DNA of 64,000 bases from positions 186,001 through 250,000 of the forward strand of contig CAWKCY010000016.1 of NCBI GenBank assembly GCA_963848195.1, read 5' to 3'. This document shows positions 34,193 through 43,501 of the stretch, piece by piece (position 1 is the stretch's first letter; each line of letters opens with the position of its first letter). This DNA is from CAVQBP01 sp963848195 (GTDB lineage: Bacteria > Bacteroidota > Ignavibacteria > Ignavibacteriales > Ignavibacteriaceae). Under the pieces are notes generated by a model, which worked only from the letters and a program-made list of their open reading frames with translations, searched no databases and was not told where the DNA came from. Both the position numbers and the translations under genes were made by a program.

Positions 34193-35293
34193 CTAAGGCG
34201 TCCGGTTGTGAGGTTTCGGCAGCATGCCGGAAAAACTTAGAACAGTTGCTTTGTTGCTATTTACAAAATCCTCATAAACAACGTAAGGGATACCATTATA
34301 AACATAAAGAGATGTATAGTAAGCAATCCCGGCAGAGAAACCGGGTTTTCCTATATTATTCCATTCGGCACCATTAAACATCATTACAGAAACTTTACCA
34401 TTATTTCCGGCATCTCTATAGGCCACATAAGGATTTCCATTATAAACAGAAAGGGAAATATAATCTGCCGAGCCTGCAGAAAAGCCAGGTTTTCCGACAT
34501 TGTTCCAATTAGAACCATCAAAGCACATAACCGTTGCTTTATTATTATTGCCAAAGTCTTTATATCCTATGTAAGGAGTGCCATTATAAACAGAAAGGGA
34601 AATAAAATCAGCTAAGCCGGTTGAAAACCCTGGTTTGCCAACGTTTATCCAGCTTGAATCATTAAACATCATGACAGCAGCTTTGTTATTATTCAGGGCA
34701 TCAGAATAAGCTACATAAGGAATACCGTTATAAACAAATAAGGAAGTTAAATCGGCCTGACCAGCGGTAAAACCGGGCTTGCCAACATTTATCCAATTTC
34801 TACCGTTGTAGAGCATCACAGTAGCCTTGCTGCTATTGCCGGCATCTGTAAATGCCACATAAGGAATCCCATTATACACATATAAAGAAATATGTCCGGC
34901 TTCGCTAGTAGAAAAGCCAGAATTACCTAAAGTAACCCAGCTTGAGCCATCAAACTTTTTAACTGTTGCTCTACCATCAAACACAGCGTCTTCATATGCC
35001 ACATACGGGGTACCTTTAAAAACAGATAATGAAATATGATAAACCTGTCCTTGAGAAAATCCTGTAATTCCAACGTTAACCCATTTCGCGCCATCATATT
35101 TCATAACAGTGGCTTTATTTCCTTTTCCACCATCACGATAAGCAACGAAGGGAGTGCCGTTATAGACAAATAAGGAATTATTAAAAGCCTGGTCAGCTGA
35201 AAAGCCTGCATTTCCAATATTATTCCATTGACCATAAACGGGATAAAGAAACAGAAAAGACAAAATGACTATAATTTTTTTCTTATTTTCCAT
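34193..35293 (-). CDS. Secreted seven-repeat beta-propeller-like protein
   Basis: A signal peptide (MENKKKIIVILSFLFLYPVYG) precedes seven tandem repeats of 47-48 residues filling the whole mature protein (about residues 22-357). Each repeat reads roughly W-x-N-V-G-x-x-GFS..., S-L-x-VYNGTPYVAYxD, NNKATVM-x-FDGS. Seven equal units with a WG/GFS turn and a YVAY strand strongly suggest a seven-bladed beta-propeller outside the cell. The short tail (LPKPHNRTP) reads into repeat DNA, so the original C-terminus may have been replaced. GGGAGG six bases before the ATG supports the start. Ligand unknown; carbohydrate or adhesion binding is inference. It is divergent from the giant mosaic protein. Confidence 0.82.
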   Translation of the reverse strand: MENKKKIIVILSFLFLYPVYGQWNNIGNAGFSADQAFNNSLFVYNGTPFVAYRDGGKGNKATVMKYDGAKWVNVGITGFSQGQVYHISLSVFKGTPYVAYEDAVFDGRATVKKFDGSSWVTLGNSGFSTSEAGHISLYVYNGIPYVAFTDAGNSSKATVMLYNGRNWINVGKPGFTAGQADLTSLFVYNGIPYVAYSDALNNNKAAVMMFNDSSWINVGKPGFSTGLADFISLSVYNGTPYIGYKDFGNNNKATVMCFDGSNWNNVGKPGFSAGSADYISLSVYNGNPYVAYRDAGNNGKVSVMMFNGAEWNNIGKPGFSAGIAYYTSLYVYNGIPYVVYEDFVNSNKATVLSFSGMLPKPHNRTP

Positions 35294-36053
35294 TTACACC
35301 CTCCCAAAAATGATAGTGTATATATAAATAATAAACTTGACCAGAATGAATATTAGAATAATATTTACCATTTCTACGGGAGAAGAGGCAAAAATAAGCT
35401 AATATAAAACGCTAACGGTGCGAAATACCGAAGCATTTAATTTTTTTTATTTTAAGAAATGAAAGTATATGCAGGAGCAGGAGAGTATTTACATTTTTAC
35501 AATAGCATTTTAATGAATAAAATAAAGGAATGTTTTGTTTATCATCACACTACAACAGGTCATTTATTGTCATTCAATTCGATTCATGTTACATAATTTG
35601 GAAAAAATGTTACAAATAAGGTTGATAAGCTTGATTGGTTAAATTATGTTTGCATAAAAAAGAAGCACTAGTTTTTTGTACTATTCTTATTGGGCACTTG
35701 CTTAGTAATAAGCTCTTTCTAATTACATTATTCATATTACTGTTTTAAGGTTTCGATTTAATTACAAGGTACATAGACTTATTCGTGAGTATATCAAAGT
35801 AGAACAATGGTAAACAAGATAAGAAGCTTATCTAATTCGCTCTTCCCCTATTGGTTATACCCTCTTCGTTATGATATGGTTAAGCTAGAATTTATCCCAG
35901 CGGATAAGGCAATATAATAATATTAGAACTTATCAATTTGATTAAGTCTCTACCAGTTTAAGATTAGGAAATTTCTACGGCATTATTTTTAAGAATACTT
36001 GTACTCAGTGTAAAATTATAAAGCATTATTTATTAATTATAAGGAGAATTACT
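35294..36053. other. Long intergenic region upstream of the giant mosaic gene
   Basis: These 760 bp of AT-rich DNA between divergent genes hold no protein-coding frame I can support. There is one plausible promoter (annotated separately). AAGGAG at 36041-36046 is the ribosome binding site of the next gene. If the promoter is right, the giant gene has a leader of roughly 400 nt, long enough for structured regulation. I could not identify any known riboswitch. Confidence 0.4.
35622..35652 (+). promoter_or_regulatory. Candidate Bacteroidota-type promoter
   Basis: TTG at 35622-35624 is followed after 20 bp by TATGTTTG (35645-35652), matching the -33 TTTG / -7 TAnnTTTG pattern. It lies about 400 bp before the ATG of the giant mosaic gene. 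There is no experimental support, and such matches arise by chance in AT-rich DNA. Confidence 0.3.
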
Positions 36054-39000
36054 ATGAAAACAGTATTGTTCGTTCGTACGGGAAGTAAGAGTATTTTTGA
36101 CGGATCAGTGAACGGAACTTCACTGAAATTAAACGGTGACATCGCAGCTACTAAAACTGAAAACCAATTTCAAATTACCAAAGGCTTTATTGAGGCAGGT
36201 ATTTTACCCGGACTCGATGGAAATGGTGTCTTTACACTTGAAGCTACAGTTGCTCCTACAGCAGTCCTTGGCGGCCGGCAGAACATTATTGAATCACAAA
36301 CTCCGCCTGTTGCGTTATTTATTGATGATAAAGGCTTTCTTGTTGGGAGTGTTAATGTGAGTACTGGATGGAAATCAATTACAAGCAATATGATTCTTAC
36401 CGCAGGCAAATCATATCATGTACGGTTTTCAAGAGATGCAAACGGCAATCTTAACCTTGAAATTGATGATAAGAATGTGGGTACACTAGCGTTACCTGGT
36501 GTTTTGCAGCCTGTGGGCACATTAGGGTTTAGAATCGGTACAGGTATGGACGGTAATGCTTATCAATATAGAGGTATAATTGGAGATGTTCAAATCCGTA
36601 ACTGTGTTTTTACTTCTGCCGAATGGAATAAAAGGTTAACAAATGCTAACAATTTACAGGAGAAAATAAAAGCTAAATTAGGTATCAATATTCCTGTACA
36701 AGTATTTCCAGGGTTAGATGAAAGTAATATTCGTCTGCAGGTAATTAAAGATATTATGAATGCAGCTGGAGTTGAAAAAATAAGTGACCTGGATACTCTC
36801 CGAATAAGTGTTCCAACCAAAATATCGAAGGGGAAGGTTTTAGTAGCTAATAAAAAGAGTGATACATCGAAAATCAATTGGAAATCCGTAGCAGTTAATT
36901 TTAAAAATTCTACTATTGCAGAAAAACAAACACAGCTTGCGAAATACTTACCTAATAGGAATAGTCTAAAAATTTTGAAAACAGCAAAACTGGATACTGT
37001 ATTAACTGGAGCCGCTACTACCGGCAGTACTGCTGGTTCAACGATAAGTCACTCTACGGGGAGCACTATTGGTTCAACAATAAGTCACACTGCCGGCAGC
37101 ACTATTGGCTCCACTTTAAATCATACCAATTTTGGAGGAACGACCGCTACAGGAACACTAACAAGCGAAACATTAACAAAGGCTGTTAAGTTGTACTCAA
37201 ATAATACTAAACTTAGCGATCTATTAGATATCAATAAAATAGATCTTACTGTTAAAGATAAAGATTTACTAGTTAGTAATCTTGAATCAAAAACGCCATC
37301 ACTGTGGTTGGGATTGAGCCAAGTGCCCCAAACCTTTACATTGAAAACATTACCGCTTAATACTTCAGTAATCATAGCTGGAAATCTTGATCTTACTGAT
37401 ACTCAAGTTATAATCGAACCGGATGTTGAGAAACTTTATATAATTGCCGAAAATGTGATTTGTGGACCTAATGCAAAAATTACCTGGCGTAAACCGGGTG
37501 GATTTACCCCTGCAAGGCTATTTAATCCGGATTTAAATGGACGCGGTTGGAGTGGTGTACAAACAAAGCCAAATTCCTTTGATGGTTTGGATGGTGAAGA
37601 TGGAAGAGCAGGTGAAAGCGGTATTAATGGAGCAAGGGGTCTTAATGCACCAGGTCTGGAAATGTGGGTAAAAAATTTAACTAATGTTCCCTCAATTGAT
37701 CTAAGCGGCGAGAATGGGATTATCGGGGGCAGAGGACAAAATGGAGGTAAGGGAGGTAACGGTGCCGATGGTCATCTCGGAGAGGTTACCGATATTCTTG
37801 TCACATCGTGGTGCAGTAAAGATCCAGGAGATGGTGGAAATGGAGGAGACGGAGGTCATGGTGGGAATGGTGGAAGAGGGGGCAATGGAGGTAATGGTGG
37901 TAATATAACCATAGGTGTATTGGATGGAACACTTGCAGCAACAGTTACTGCAGGTCAGTTTCAATGGAAAAATCAAGGAGGTCAAATAGGCAGGGGTGCT
38001 TCGGGAGGTTCGGGTGGTTTTGGAGGCCGGGGAGGTAGGAGCGGTGCAGGAGAAAAATGTCATGATGCAAAAAATGGTAATAGCGGTGCACAGGGTCAGC
38101 CTGGCAGCATCGGAGCTGATGGAAACAGCAACGGTTCGGATGCAAATGACAGCTTCTTTGAATTTTCAGAAGATGATTGGAATGAATTATTAACCCGCCC
38201 GTTTATAACCGAGATCAATCCGAATGACGTATTTCCCGGAAATGTAATTACAATTAAAGGCAGCCTTTTTGTTGCCAACGATCGTGTTATAATAAATGGT
38301 TCTGCTTCATTGATACCTGTTGTTAATGCTGATGAAAGCATCTCGGTAACAATACCGTTAAATATTTCAGGAGGCACAAAATCCGTTTATGTCCAACGTG
38401 CTTCCGATAATACTGAAAGCAACCGTATACCTATTCGTGTAAAACCACAGCTTGATAATCTTCCATCTTCATTAGCTCCGGATACCGATGTAACAATTAC
38501 AGGCAAGGCATTTTTGGCGAATGCTTCAGCATTAATAGATGGGAATGCAATTCCGGGAAATGTGAATCCTAATGGAACACAAATAACATTTACAATGGTA
38601 GGAACGGGTGGTACAGGAAGCAGTGGTGGTTCAGTCACCGTAGCAGTGCGTAACCCTGACGGTCTTGTTAGCAACACGCGCACTGCTACAAAACCTCAAA
38701 TACTAGAAATACCATTCACCTTTGGTGAGAACGATCTTCCATTTCCCAATTTTTCAGATGGTATTCCTTCCTGGGATACATATGAGGAAACTTTTGGAGC
38801 TGATGAAGTCTGGCATGAACTACTTGATCCTATTTTTGGTCATCCGATTTTAACAGCTGCTTATTACGAATTTTATAATTATTTTTTGAAAGGTCAGGCA
38901 AATGGAGGATTAGCAACGGGTTTCTGTACTTCGCTTGCTAGCTTTGTAGCCGATAAATTATGGAAAGGTGAAAACGACACCCATACTATAACTAAAGACA

Positions 39001-40172
39001 GCATTCACAAGCTACTTACAGCGGTACATGGCAAGCTGCTAAGCCGCGAATCGCTACTTCATTTTCATGACCAGGGCAGGCAAGCGATTGCAAGAGTAGA
39101 GTTGACAGCAAGGCAGATTGAAAGAACATTTTTAACGGGGTGTGACAGAAATGTTGCTCCTCTTTTATTTTTCATTCCTTCGGGTGAGGTCTGGGATTCG
39201 GGTTATTTCGACAAGCTCAGCGATTCACATTGTATTATGCCTTACCGCTTTGTTTATCCGGATGGTCATCCGGGTCCTCAGCTCAGTGCCGATAGAAGCA
39301 CCACAATCTCAAGCCTTGATGGTGTTCAATTATTTTGCTGGGATTGTAATAATCCAGGCAGCAATAATTGCAGATTAGAGTTTAGAATGGAATCAGGTGT
39401 TTTAAATTATTCTTATTTTCCAGGCGGTGCTATGGAATTTGACAGCACACAGGGCATTACCCTTGGATTCTGGACTAATGGTGATTATAATCTGGCAGAT
39501 CATGATCTTCCTTTCAGCGGACCTTTCGGTCTTACTAGCTTTATAATTGATTTCTTATTGAGCCCTGCTGATTTGGAGATAACCGACGAAAATGGATTAA
39601 GAGCCGGAAATTTCAATAATAAAATTTATAGTGAAATGCCCGACAGTCATCCATGCTATTTGATTAAGGGTGCTTATTTATTGCCGGTTGGAAAAAGCTT
39701 TACACGTGATATTGTAGGTAATGGAAATGGGAACTACACTTTCAATAGTATTATGCCCGATGGCACCACAATCAAGCTTGAGAATGTTGCTACACAACCA
39801 GGGCATAGAGATACTCTGCTTGTAAATTCGGATGCTTCACAGATACGCTTTGCACCGCAAATCGAAAAGGATTTCACAATTACTTTTTCAAAACTGGTGG
39901 ATAATCAAGTTAGATCGTTAGCTCTAAGCGGTGTTGGCGGGGGACCCGGAACGGAAATGGATGTTACTGTAGCTCCTGATCTCAGTCTATTCAGACTTGG
40001 TAATCGAAGCTCTGCTAAAAATGTCACTGTTAAAGCTTTCTCTGTAGATAAGGCGAATGCCATTCCTGTAAATAAAAATGCTGCGGTAGCATTACCCAAC
40101 AATAATGATTTGGTAGTTACTGTCAGCGATTGGAAAACGATAGACATGAACGTTGAGACACTTGCTTTTTAA
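36054..40172 (+). CDS. Giant mosaic protein: LamG-like, collagen-like Gly-rich, two TIG domains, putative papain-like domain
   Basis: This protein of 1,372 residues is the largest in the window. Visible parts, in order: a LamG/concanavalin-like beta domain (1-187); a helical linker; Gly-Ser-Thr-Ile/Ser-His repeats (about 319-358); a beta-strand region (about 429-480); a Gly-rich collagen-like segment (about 495-700, GxxG runs such as GGNGGDGGHGGNGGRGGNGG); two IPT/TIG domains (about 716-797 and 798-880); then a domain with GLATGFCTSLA (C958), SDSHCIMPYRF (H1059) and CWDCNNPG (D1097/N1099). The spacing and order of those residues recall papain-like cysteine peptidases. The C-terminal 200 residues are beta-rich. 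There is no N-terminal signal peptide, and the tail lacks an obvious type IX sorting domain. The gene is visibly richer in G+C than its neighbours. AAGGAG at 36041 supports the start. An extracellular or injected effector is inference. Confidence 0.75.
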   Translation: MKTVLFVRTGSKSIFDGSVNGTSLKLNGDIAATKTENQFQITKGFIEAGILPGLDGNGVFTLEATVAPTAVLGGRQNIIESQTPPVALFIDDKGFLVGSVNVSTGWKSITSNMILTAGKSYHVRFSRDANGNLNLEIDDKNVGTLALPGVLQPVGTLGFRIGTGMDGNAYQYRGIIGDVQIRNCVFTSAEWNKRLTNANNLQEKIKAKLGINIPVQVFPGLDESNIRLQVIKDIMNAAGVEKISDLDTLRISVPTKISKGKVLVANKKSDTSKINWKSVAVNFKNSTIAEKQTQLAKYLPNRNSLKILKTAKLDTVLTGAATTGSTAGSTISHSTGSTIGSTISHTAGSTIGSTLNHTNFGGTTATGTLTSETLTKAVKLYSNNTKLSDLLDINKIDLTVKDKDLLVSNLESKTPSLWLGLSQVPQTFTLKTLPLNTSVIIAGNLDLTDTQVIIEPDVEKLYIIAENVICGPNAKITWRKPGGFTPARLFNPDLNGRGWSGVQTKPNSFDGLDGEDGRAGESGINGARGLNAPGLEMWVKNLTNVPSIDLSGENGIIGGRGQNGGKGGNGADGHLGEVTDILVTSWCSKDPGDGGNGGDGGHGGNGGRGGNGGNGGNITIGVLDGTLAATVTAGQFQWKNQGGQIGRGASGGSGGFGGRGGRSGAGEKCHDAKNGNSGAQGQPGSIGADGNSNGSDANDSFFEFSEDDWNELLTRPFITEINPNDVFPGNVITIKGSLFVANDRVIINGSASLIPVVNADESISVTIPLNISGGTKSVYVQRASDNTESNRIPIRVKPQLDNLPSSLAPDTDVTITGKAFLANASALIDGNAIPGNVNPNGTQITFTMVGTGGTGSSGGSVTVAVRNPDGLVSNTRTATKPQILEIPFTFGENDLPFPNFSDGIPSWDTYEETFGADEVWHELLDPIFGHPILTAAYYEFYNYFLKGQANGGLATGFCTSLASFVADKLWKGENDTHTITKDSIHKLLTAVHGKLLSRESLLHFHDQGRQAIARVELTARQIERTFLTGCDRNVAPLLFFIPSGEVWDSGYFDKLSDSHCIMPYRFVYPDGHPGPQLSADRSTTISSLDGVQLFCWDCNNPGSNNCRLEFRMESGVLNYSYFPGGAMEFDSTQGITLGFWTNGDYNLADHDLPFSGPFGLTSFIIDFLLSPADLEITDENGLRAGNFNNKIYSEMPDSHPCYLIKGAYLLPVGKSFTRDIVGNGNGNYTFNSIMPDGTTIKLENVATQPGHRDTLLVNSDASQIRFAPQIEKDFTITFSKLVDNQVRSLALSGVGGGPGTEMDVTVAPDLSLFRLGNRSSAKNVTVKAFSVDKANAIPVNKNAAVALPNNNDLVVTVSDWKTIDMNVETLAF

Positions 40173-40239
40173 TTTATTAATCAAGAAGCAATCTAAAACA
40201 ATATTTTTCTAAATTTATTCGGAACAAACCCTGGCTGGG

Positions 40240-40340
40240 CTCTCAACGCCCTATTTTTAAAGAGGAAATAAATTAGGTATACGTAACTATGTCTTCCAAC
40301 GAGTTTTGTTTAAAAACGGGTAGTTGAGAGGGGGTTTTTT
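40240..40340 (+). terminator. Long inverted repeat with T-run after the giant gene
   Basis: CTCTCAAC-GCCC-TATTTTTAAAG (40240-40262) and GTTTAAAAACGGG-TA-GTTGAGAG (40308-40330) are inverted with a few mismatches. GGGGG-TTTTTT (to 40340) follows. This is a terminator-like end for the mosaic gene, although the 45-base loop is long. It might equally be the remnant ends of a small inserted element. Confidence 0.45.
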
Positions 40341-40495
40341 ATGAAATACGAGAAATAAATTGCTACTACAATCCTAAATCTTGAAATTCATTGGTTTATA
40401 ATATTTATAGATTATTAACTTTATTATTACTACTATTAAACTATACCTTTCTTGAAGTTCGGGGTCTGCAATTATCACTTTTTTGAGGGGTTTAT

Positions 40496-40870
40496 ATGTC
40501 AAAAAACATCTTAGTAGCTGAAGACGAACGGATTATATCTCTTGATCTAAAGATGTTTCTCCAAAAAAACAATTTCATCGTTTGCTCTATTGTCTTTACC
40601 GGTGAAGATTTAATTGATCAGTATCGATCAAAAAATCCGGATTTAATTATTACCGATTTCAATTTAAGAGGCAAAATTTCATGTAAAGATGCAATAATAG
40701 AAATTAGAAAAATCGATAGTACCCCAATTATTATTATTTCTGGATCTTCAATATCGAAAATGATAAAATTTGCATCTACTATTTCTCATTGCAAATATCT
40801 GGAAAAGCCTTTTGATCAAATTGAGCTTCTTGAAGAATTGAATTTACTTTTAATGCTAGAGCAAAAATGA
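40496..40870 (+). CDS. Orphan single-domain response regulator
   Basis: This CheY-like receiver has 124 residues: ILVAEDERIISLDLKMFL with the acidic pair, phospho-acceptor D54 in DLIITDFNLRG, the Ser switch residue in IIIISGSS, and K104 in YLEKPFDQ. There is no output domain and no adjacent histidine kinase. It probably relays phosphate to, or competes for, a distant kinase or acts through protein contacts. GAGGGG lies 8 nt upstream of the ATG. It stands alone, 320 bp after the giant gene, with a 321-bp gap (40871-41191) following in which I see no gene. Confidence 0.9.
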   Translation: MSKNILVAEDERIISLDLKMFLQKNNFIVCSIVFTGEDLIDQYRSKNPDLIITDFNLRGKISCKDAIIEIRKIDSTPIIIISGSSISKMIKFASTISHCKYLEKPFDQIELLEELNLLLMLEQK

Positions 40871-41191
40871 TTAAAATAGAAATGCTGCCTCATAAATGAA
40901 AAAATTGTTTCATAAAACCCTCTTTTTATTTTTTGAAAGCAGTTAATCACAATAGAGCACGGAAAATTGTTTTCTTAATACCCCTGTAGAAAGTGGGATT
41001 TTATAAATAAAAAGTCTGCTCATCTTTAGGACTTGTTTTAATTCAAGTAGTCACAGTAATGAAAAAGATTTTAATATTTTTAAGTAATGGAGTAATGGAA
41101 GATAGAGTGATGCATATATACATTAATTTTATATAAATTTTGTGTAAGGTTTTATATAATATTTTTAAAAGAAAATTTTTATATTGCAATT

Positions 41192-41962
41192 ATGAATAAT
41201 GAAAAGAAAAAGTATATAGAGGGGGTTTATAATTATTGTGACCGCTGGTGTGAAAAATGTAAATTCACTTCCAATTGTCTTCTTTTTTCGCAGGAATCGA
41301 AAATTTCGACATATGAAATTTTACATAATGGTGATCTTTCAAATATTGGTGAAATGTTTCAAAAGGAGATGGATAAATTAACAGAAGAAACCAAAGAGTT
41401 TAATGATTTTGAAGAGGAGGAGGAAGATTTTTTATCCGATGAAGACTTTGATCCATTTGAAGAGGGTGAAGATTATGGGGATGATATTTTTGAAAAAGAA
41501 GCACACCCGGTTGAAGAATTATCAAATGAATATTTTCATCAGGCGCACCTTTTGATAATAAAGATAGATAAAAGGTATAACATGTACAGTTATCAAAAGG
41601 AAAAGTTGAATAATTTGTTCTTTAAGAAACTACATGATAATTTTGATGTTTTTTCATGGTTTCATACATTTATTCATGTGAAACTGAAAAGAGCTTTGTG
41701 GGGAAAAGATGAAATGGTAAGAGAAGATGATGAAGAGATGAAAGAAATAAGCAAGTATGATATGGATGGGACAGCAAAAATTGCTATAATCGGCATAAAC
41801 AAATCTACGGCAGCATTAAATAACTTATATACAATTTTACCCGAATTTTCAAAAGAAATTTCAGATCTTTTAGTGCTTCTTGGAAAGATATTAAATTTAG
41901 CAGAGACTGAATTCCCGGACTACAGCAAATTTATTCGTCCGGGTTTTGACACGATCCAATAA
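41192..41962 (+). CDS. Conserved hypothetical protein with N-terminal Cys cluster
   Basis: This protein of 256 residues starts with YIEGVYNYCDRWCEKCKFTS, then NCLLFSQ. The spacing C-x3-C-x2-C-x5-C is of the kind that binds a metal or Fe-S cluster. An acidic low-complexity stretch (about 60-110, EEEEEDFLSDEDFDPFEEGE) follows. The helical C-terminal part has FDVFSWFHTFIHVKLKRALW and NKSTAALNNLYTILP. Similar proteins with the 'YCDRWCERC' start occur widely in Bacteroidota, without assigned function. It has no signal peptide. It is convergent with glgA, 9 bp apart. No ribosome binding site is evident. Confidence 0.7.
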   Translation: MNNEKKKYIEGVYNYCDRWCEKCKFTSNCLLFSQESKISTYEILHNGDLSNIGEMFQKEMDKLTEETKEFNDFEEEEEDFLSDEDFDPFEEGEDYGDDIFEKEAHPVEELSNEYFHQAHLLIIKIDKRYNMYSYQKEKLNNLFFKKLHDNFDVFSWFHTFIHVKLKRALWGKDEMVREDDEEMKEISKYDMDGTAKIAIIGINKSTAALNNLYTILPEFSKEISDLLVLLGKILNLAETEFPDYSKFIRPGFDTIQ

Positions 41963-41971
41963 AAAATTTAC

Positions 41972-43450
41972 CTAAACCGTTGATATTTTTCTTATTCTAA
42001 TAGCTTTTTCATAAAGGGTTAAATATTCTTTGGCGGAATGTTCCCAAGAATAATCTTTTTGCATTCCATTATCCTGAATTTTTCTCCATGAAATTTTATC
42101 CCTAAAGGTATTAACGGCTCTTTGAAAGGCATCGAATAATTCTATAGCGTCATAATTGGTAAAGGAAAAGCCTGTGCCGGTTTCCATTCCTTTTTCTTTT
42201 AACTCATCCCAATCTTGAACGGTATCAGCAAGACCCCCGGTTTTTCTTACGATCGGGACGGTTCCATACCGCAGACTATAAATTTGATTTAATCCGCAGG
42301 GTTCATATAAAGAGGGCATAAAAAAAATATCTGATCCAGCTTCAATTAAATGTGAAAGTTCATTATTAAAACCAATGTAAACAGACATTTTAGAAGGGAA
42401 ATGAACAGCGAGTTTTGCGAATAGATCCTCATATTCCGGCTGACCATTACCTAAGATAACCCATTGAGCATCCTTTTTCATTATACTTTTAATTACAGCA
42501 GAAAAGATATCGAATCCTTTCTGAGAAACCATTCGAGATACGATTCCAATCAGAGGAACTTCTTCATCAAAGGGGAGCTTTAAGTGTTCAAGAAGAAATT
42601 TTTTATTTTTTAATTTGCCAGAAAGATCAGAAATGGAATAGCGAAAGGGTATAAGAGGATCATGTTCGGGGGACCAAATTGAATAATCGACTCCATTCAA
42701 GATACCATAGATATCATTACTCCGGTTAATTAAAACACCATCTAATCCAGCGCCATATTCAGGAGTTAGAATCTCCTTAGCATAAGTATTGCTCACCGTA
42801 TTAATTATATCCGAAAAGAGAATCCCGGTTTTCATAAAAGACACATTATTATAAAATTCGACGGGTCCGTTATTGCTAAAATACTTAGGATTTATACCTG
42901 CGCTCAGTAAAGATTTCTTTGAAAAAATCCCCTGGTAACCGATATTATGGATTGTAAATAATGTTGCGGTATTATTAAAAATTTTATAGTGATTATAATT
43001 ATCCTTTATAAATAAAGGAATTAGTCCCGTTTGCCAATCGTTACAATGTAAAATATCAGGAGCCCAGTTTAATCTATGGAGCACTTCGATTACACCCTTA
43101 GAGAAAAGGATGAATCTTTCGTCCTCATCAACATCATTTGTATAAATAGAATTACGAAAGAAATAATGAGGACAATCAATAAGGTTTACTTCAATATTTG
43201 AACCCGGTATTTTTCCCTGATGAAGATGAACTGATCTGAACTCATTATTGATATCGATCTTAATTTCTCCAATTTCCCAATTATATCGGAGCTCATATTT
43301 TAATTCATCAACAATGGAATATTTAGGAATAAAAAGCTTAACTTCACACCCTAATTTTTCAAGAGCTTTAGGGAGGGCACCGGCAACATCTGCCAGTCCG
43401 CCGGTCTTTGCGAATGGAACTGCTTCGGATGAAATAAATGCAATTTTCAT
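41972..43450 (-). CDS. glgA: Glycogen synthase
   Basis: This GT5 glucosyltransferase has 492 residues and extends alpha-1,4-glucan chains from ADP-glucose. The N-terminal ADP-glucose site is FAKTGGLADVAGALPKAL. HCNDWQTGLIPLF is typical of the starch/glycogen synthase catalytic domain. The C-terminal GT1-like domain has PLIGIVSRMVSQKGFDIFSA, and FMPSLYEPCGLNQIYSLRYG carries the E-x7-E catalytic motif. The length is normal. No other glg gene is in the window, so the gene is detached from a glycogen cluster. It may read from its own promoter in the 51-bp gap after the DUF3078 gene or be cotranscribed with it. Confidence 0.96.
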   Translation of the reverse strand: MKIAFISSEAVPFAKTGGLADVAGALPKALEKLGCEVKLFIPKYSIVDELKYELRYNWEIGEIKIDINNEFRSVHLHQGKIPGSNIEVNLIDCPHYFFRNSIYTNDVDEDERFILFSKGVIEVLHRLNWAPDILHCNDWQTGLIPLFIKDNYNHYKIFNNTATLFTIHNIGYQGIFSKKSLLSAGINPKYFSNNGPVEFYNNVSFMKTGILFSDIINTVSNTYAKEILTPEYGAGLDGVLINRSNDIYGILNGVDYSIWSPEHDPLIPFRYSISDLSGKLKNKKFLLEHLKLPFDEEVPLIGIVSRMVSQKGFDIFSAVIKSIMKKDAQWVILGNGQPEYEDLFAKLAVHFPSKMSVYIGFNNELSHLIEAGSDIFFMPSLYEPCGLNQIYSLRYGTVPIVRKTGGLADTVQDWDELKEKGMETGTGFSFTNYDAIELFDAFQRAVNTFRDKISWRKIQDNGMQKDYSWEHSAKEYLTLYEKAIRIRKISTV

Positions 43451-43501
43451 TTTGAGGTTTTATATTGTTTAAAAAAACTGATTATATTTTTTATTTCATA
43501 A

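Noticed and set aside
37701..38063. Open frames on both strands across the Gly-rich part of the mosaic gene
   Set aside because: GGN-rich codons leave alternative frames open; the sense frame is continuous through recognised domains on both sides.
36054..40172. Type IX secretion C-terminal sorting domain on the mosaic protein
   Set aside because: The last 80 residues lack the family's usual glycine and lysine motifs and end SDWKTIDMNVETLAF; no signal peptide is present either.
40240..40340. Integron attC site
   Set aside because: No conserved attC end boxes and no integrase; the T-run fits a terminator-like structure better.
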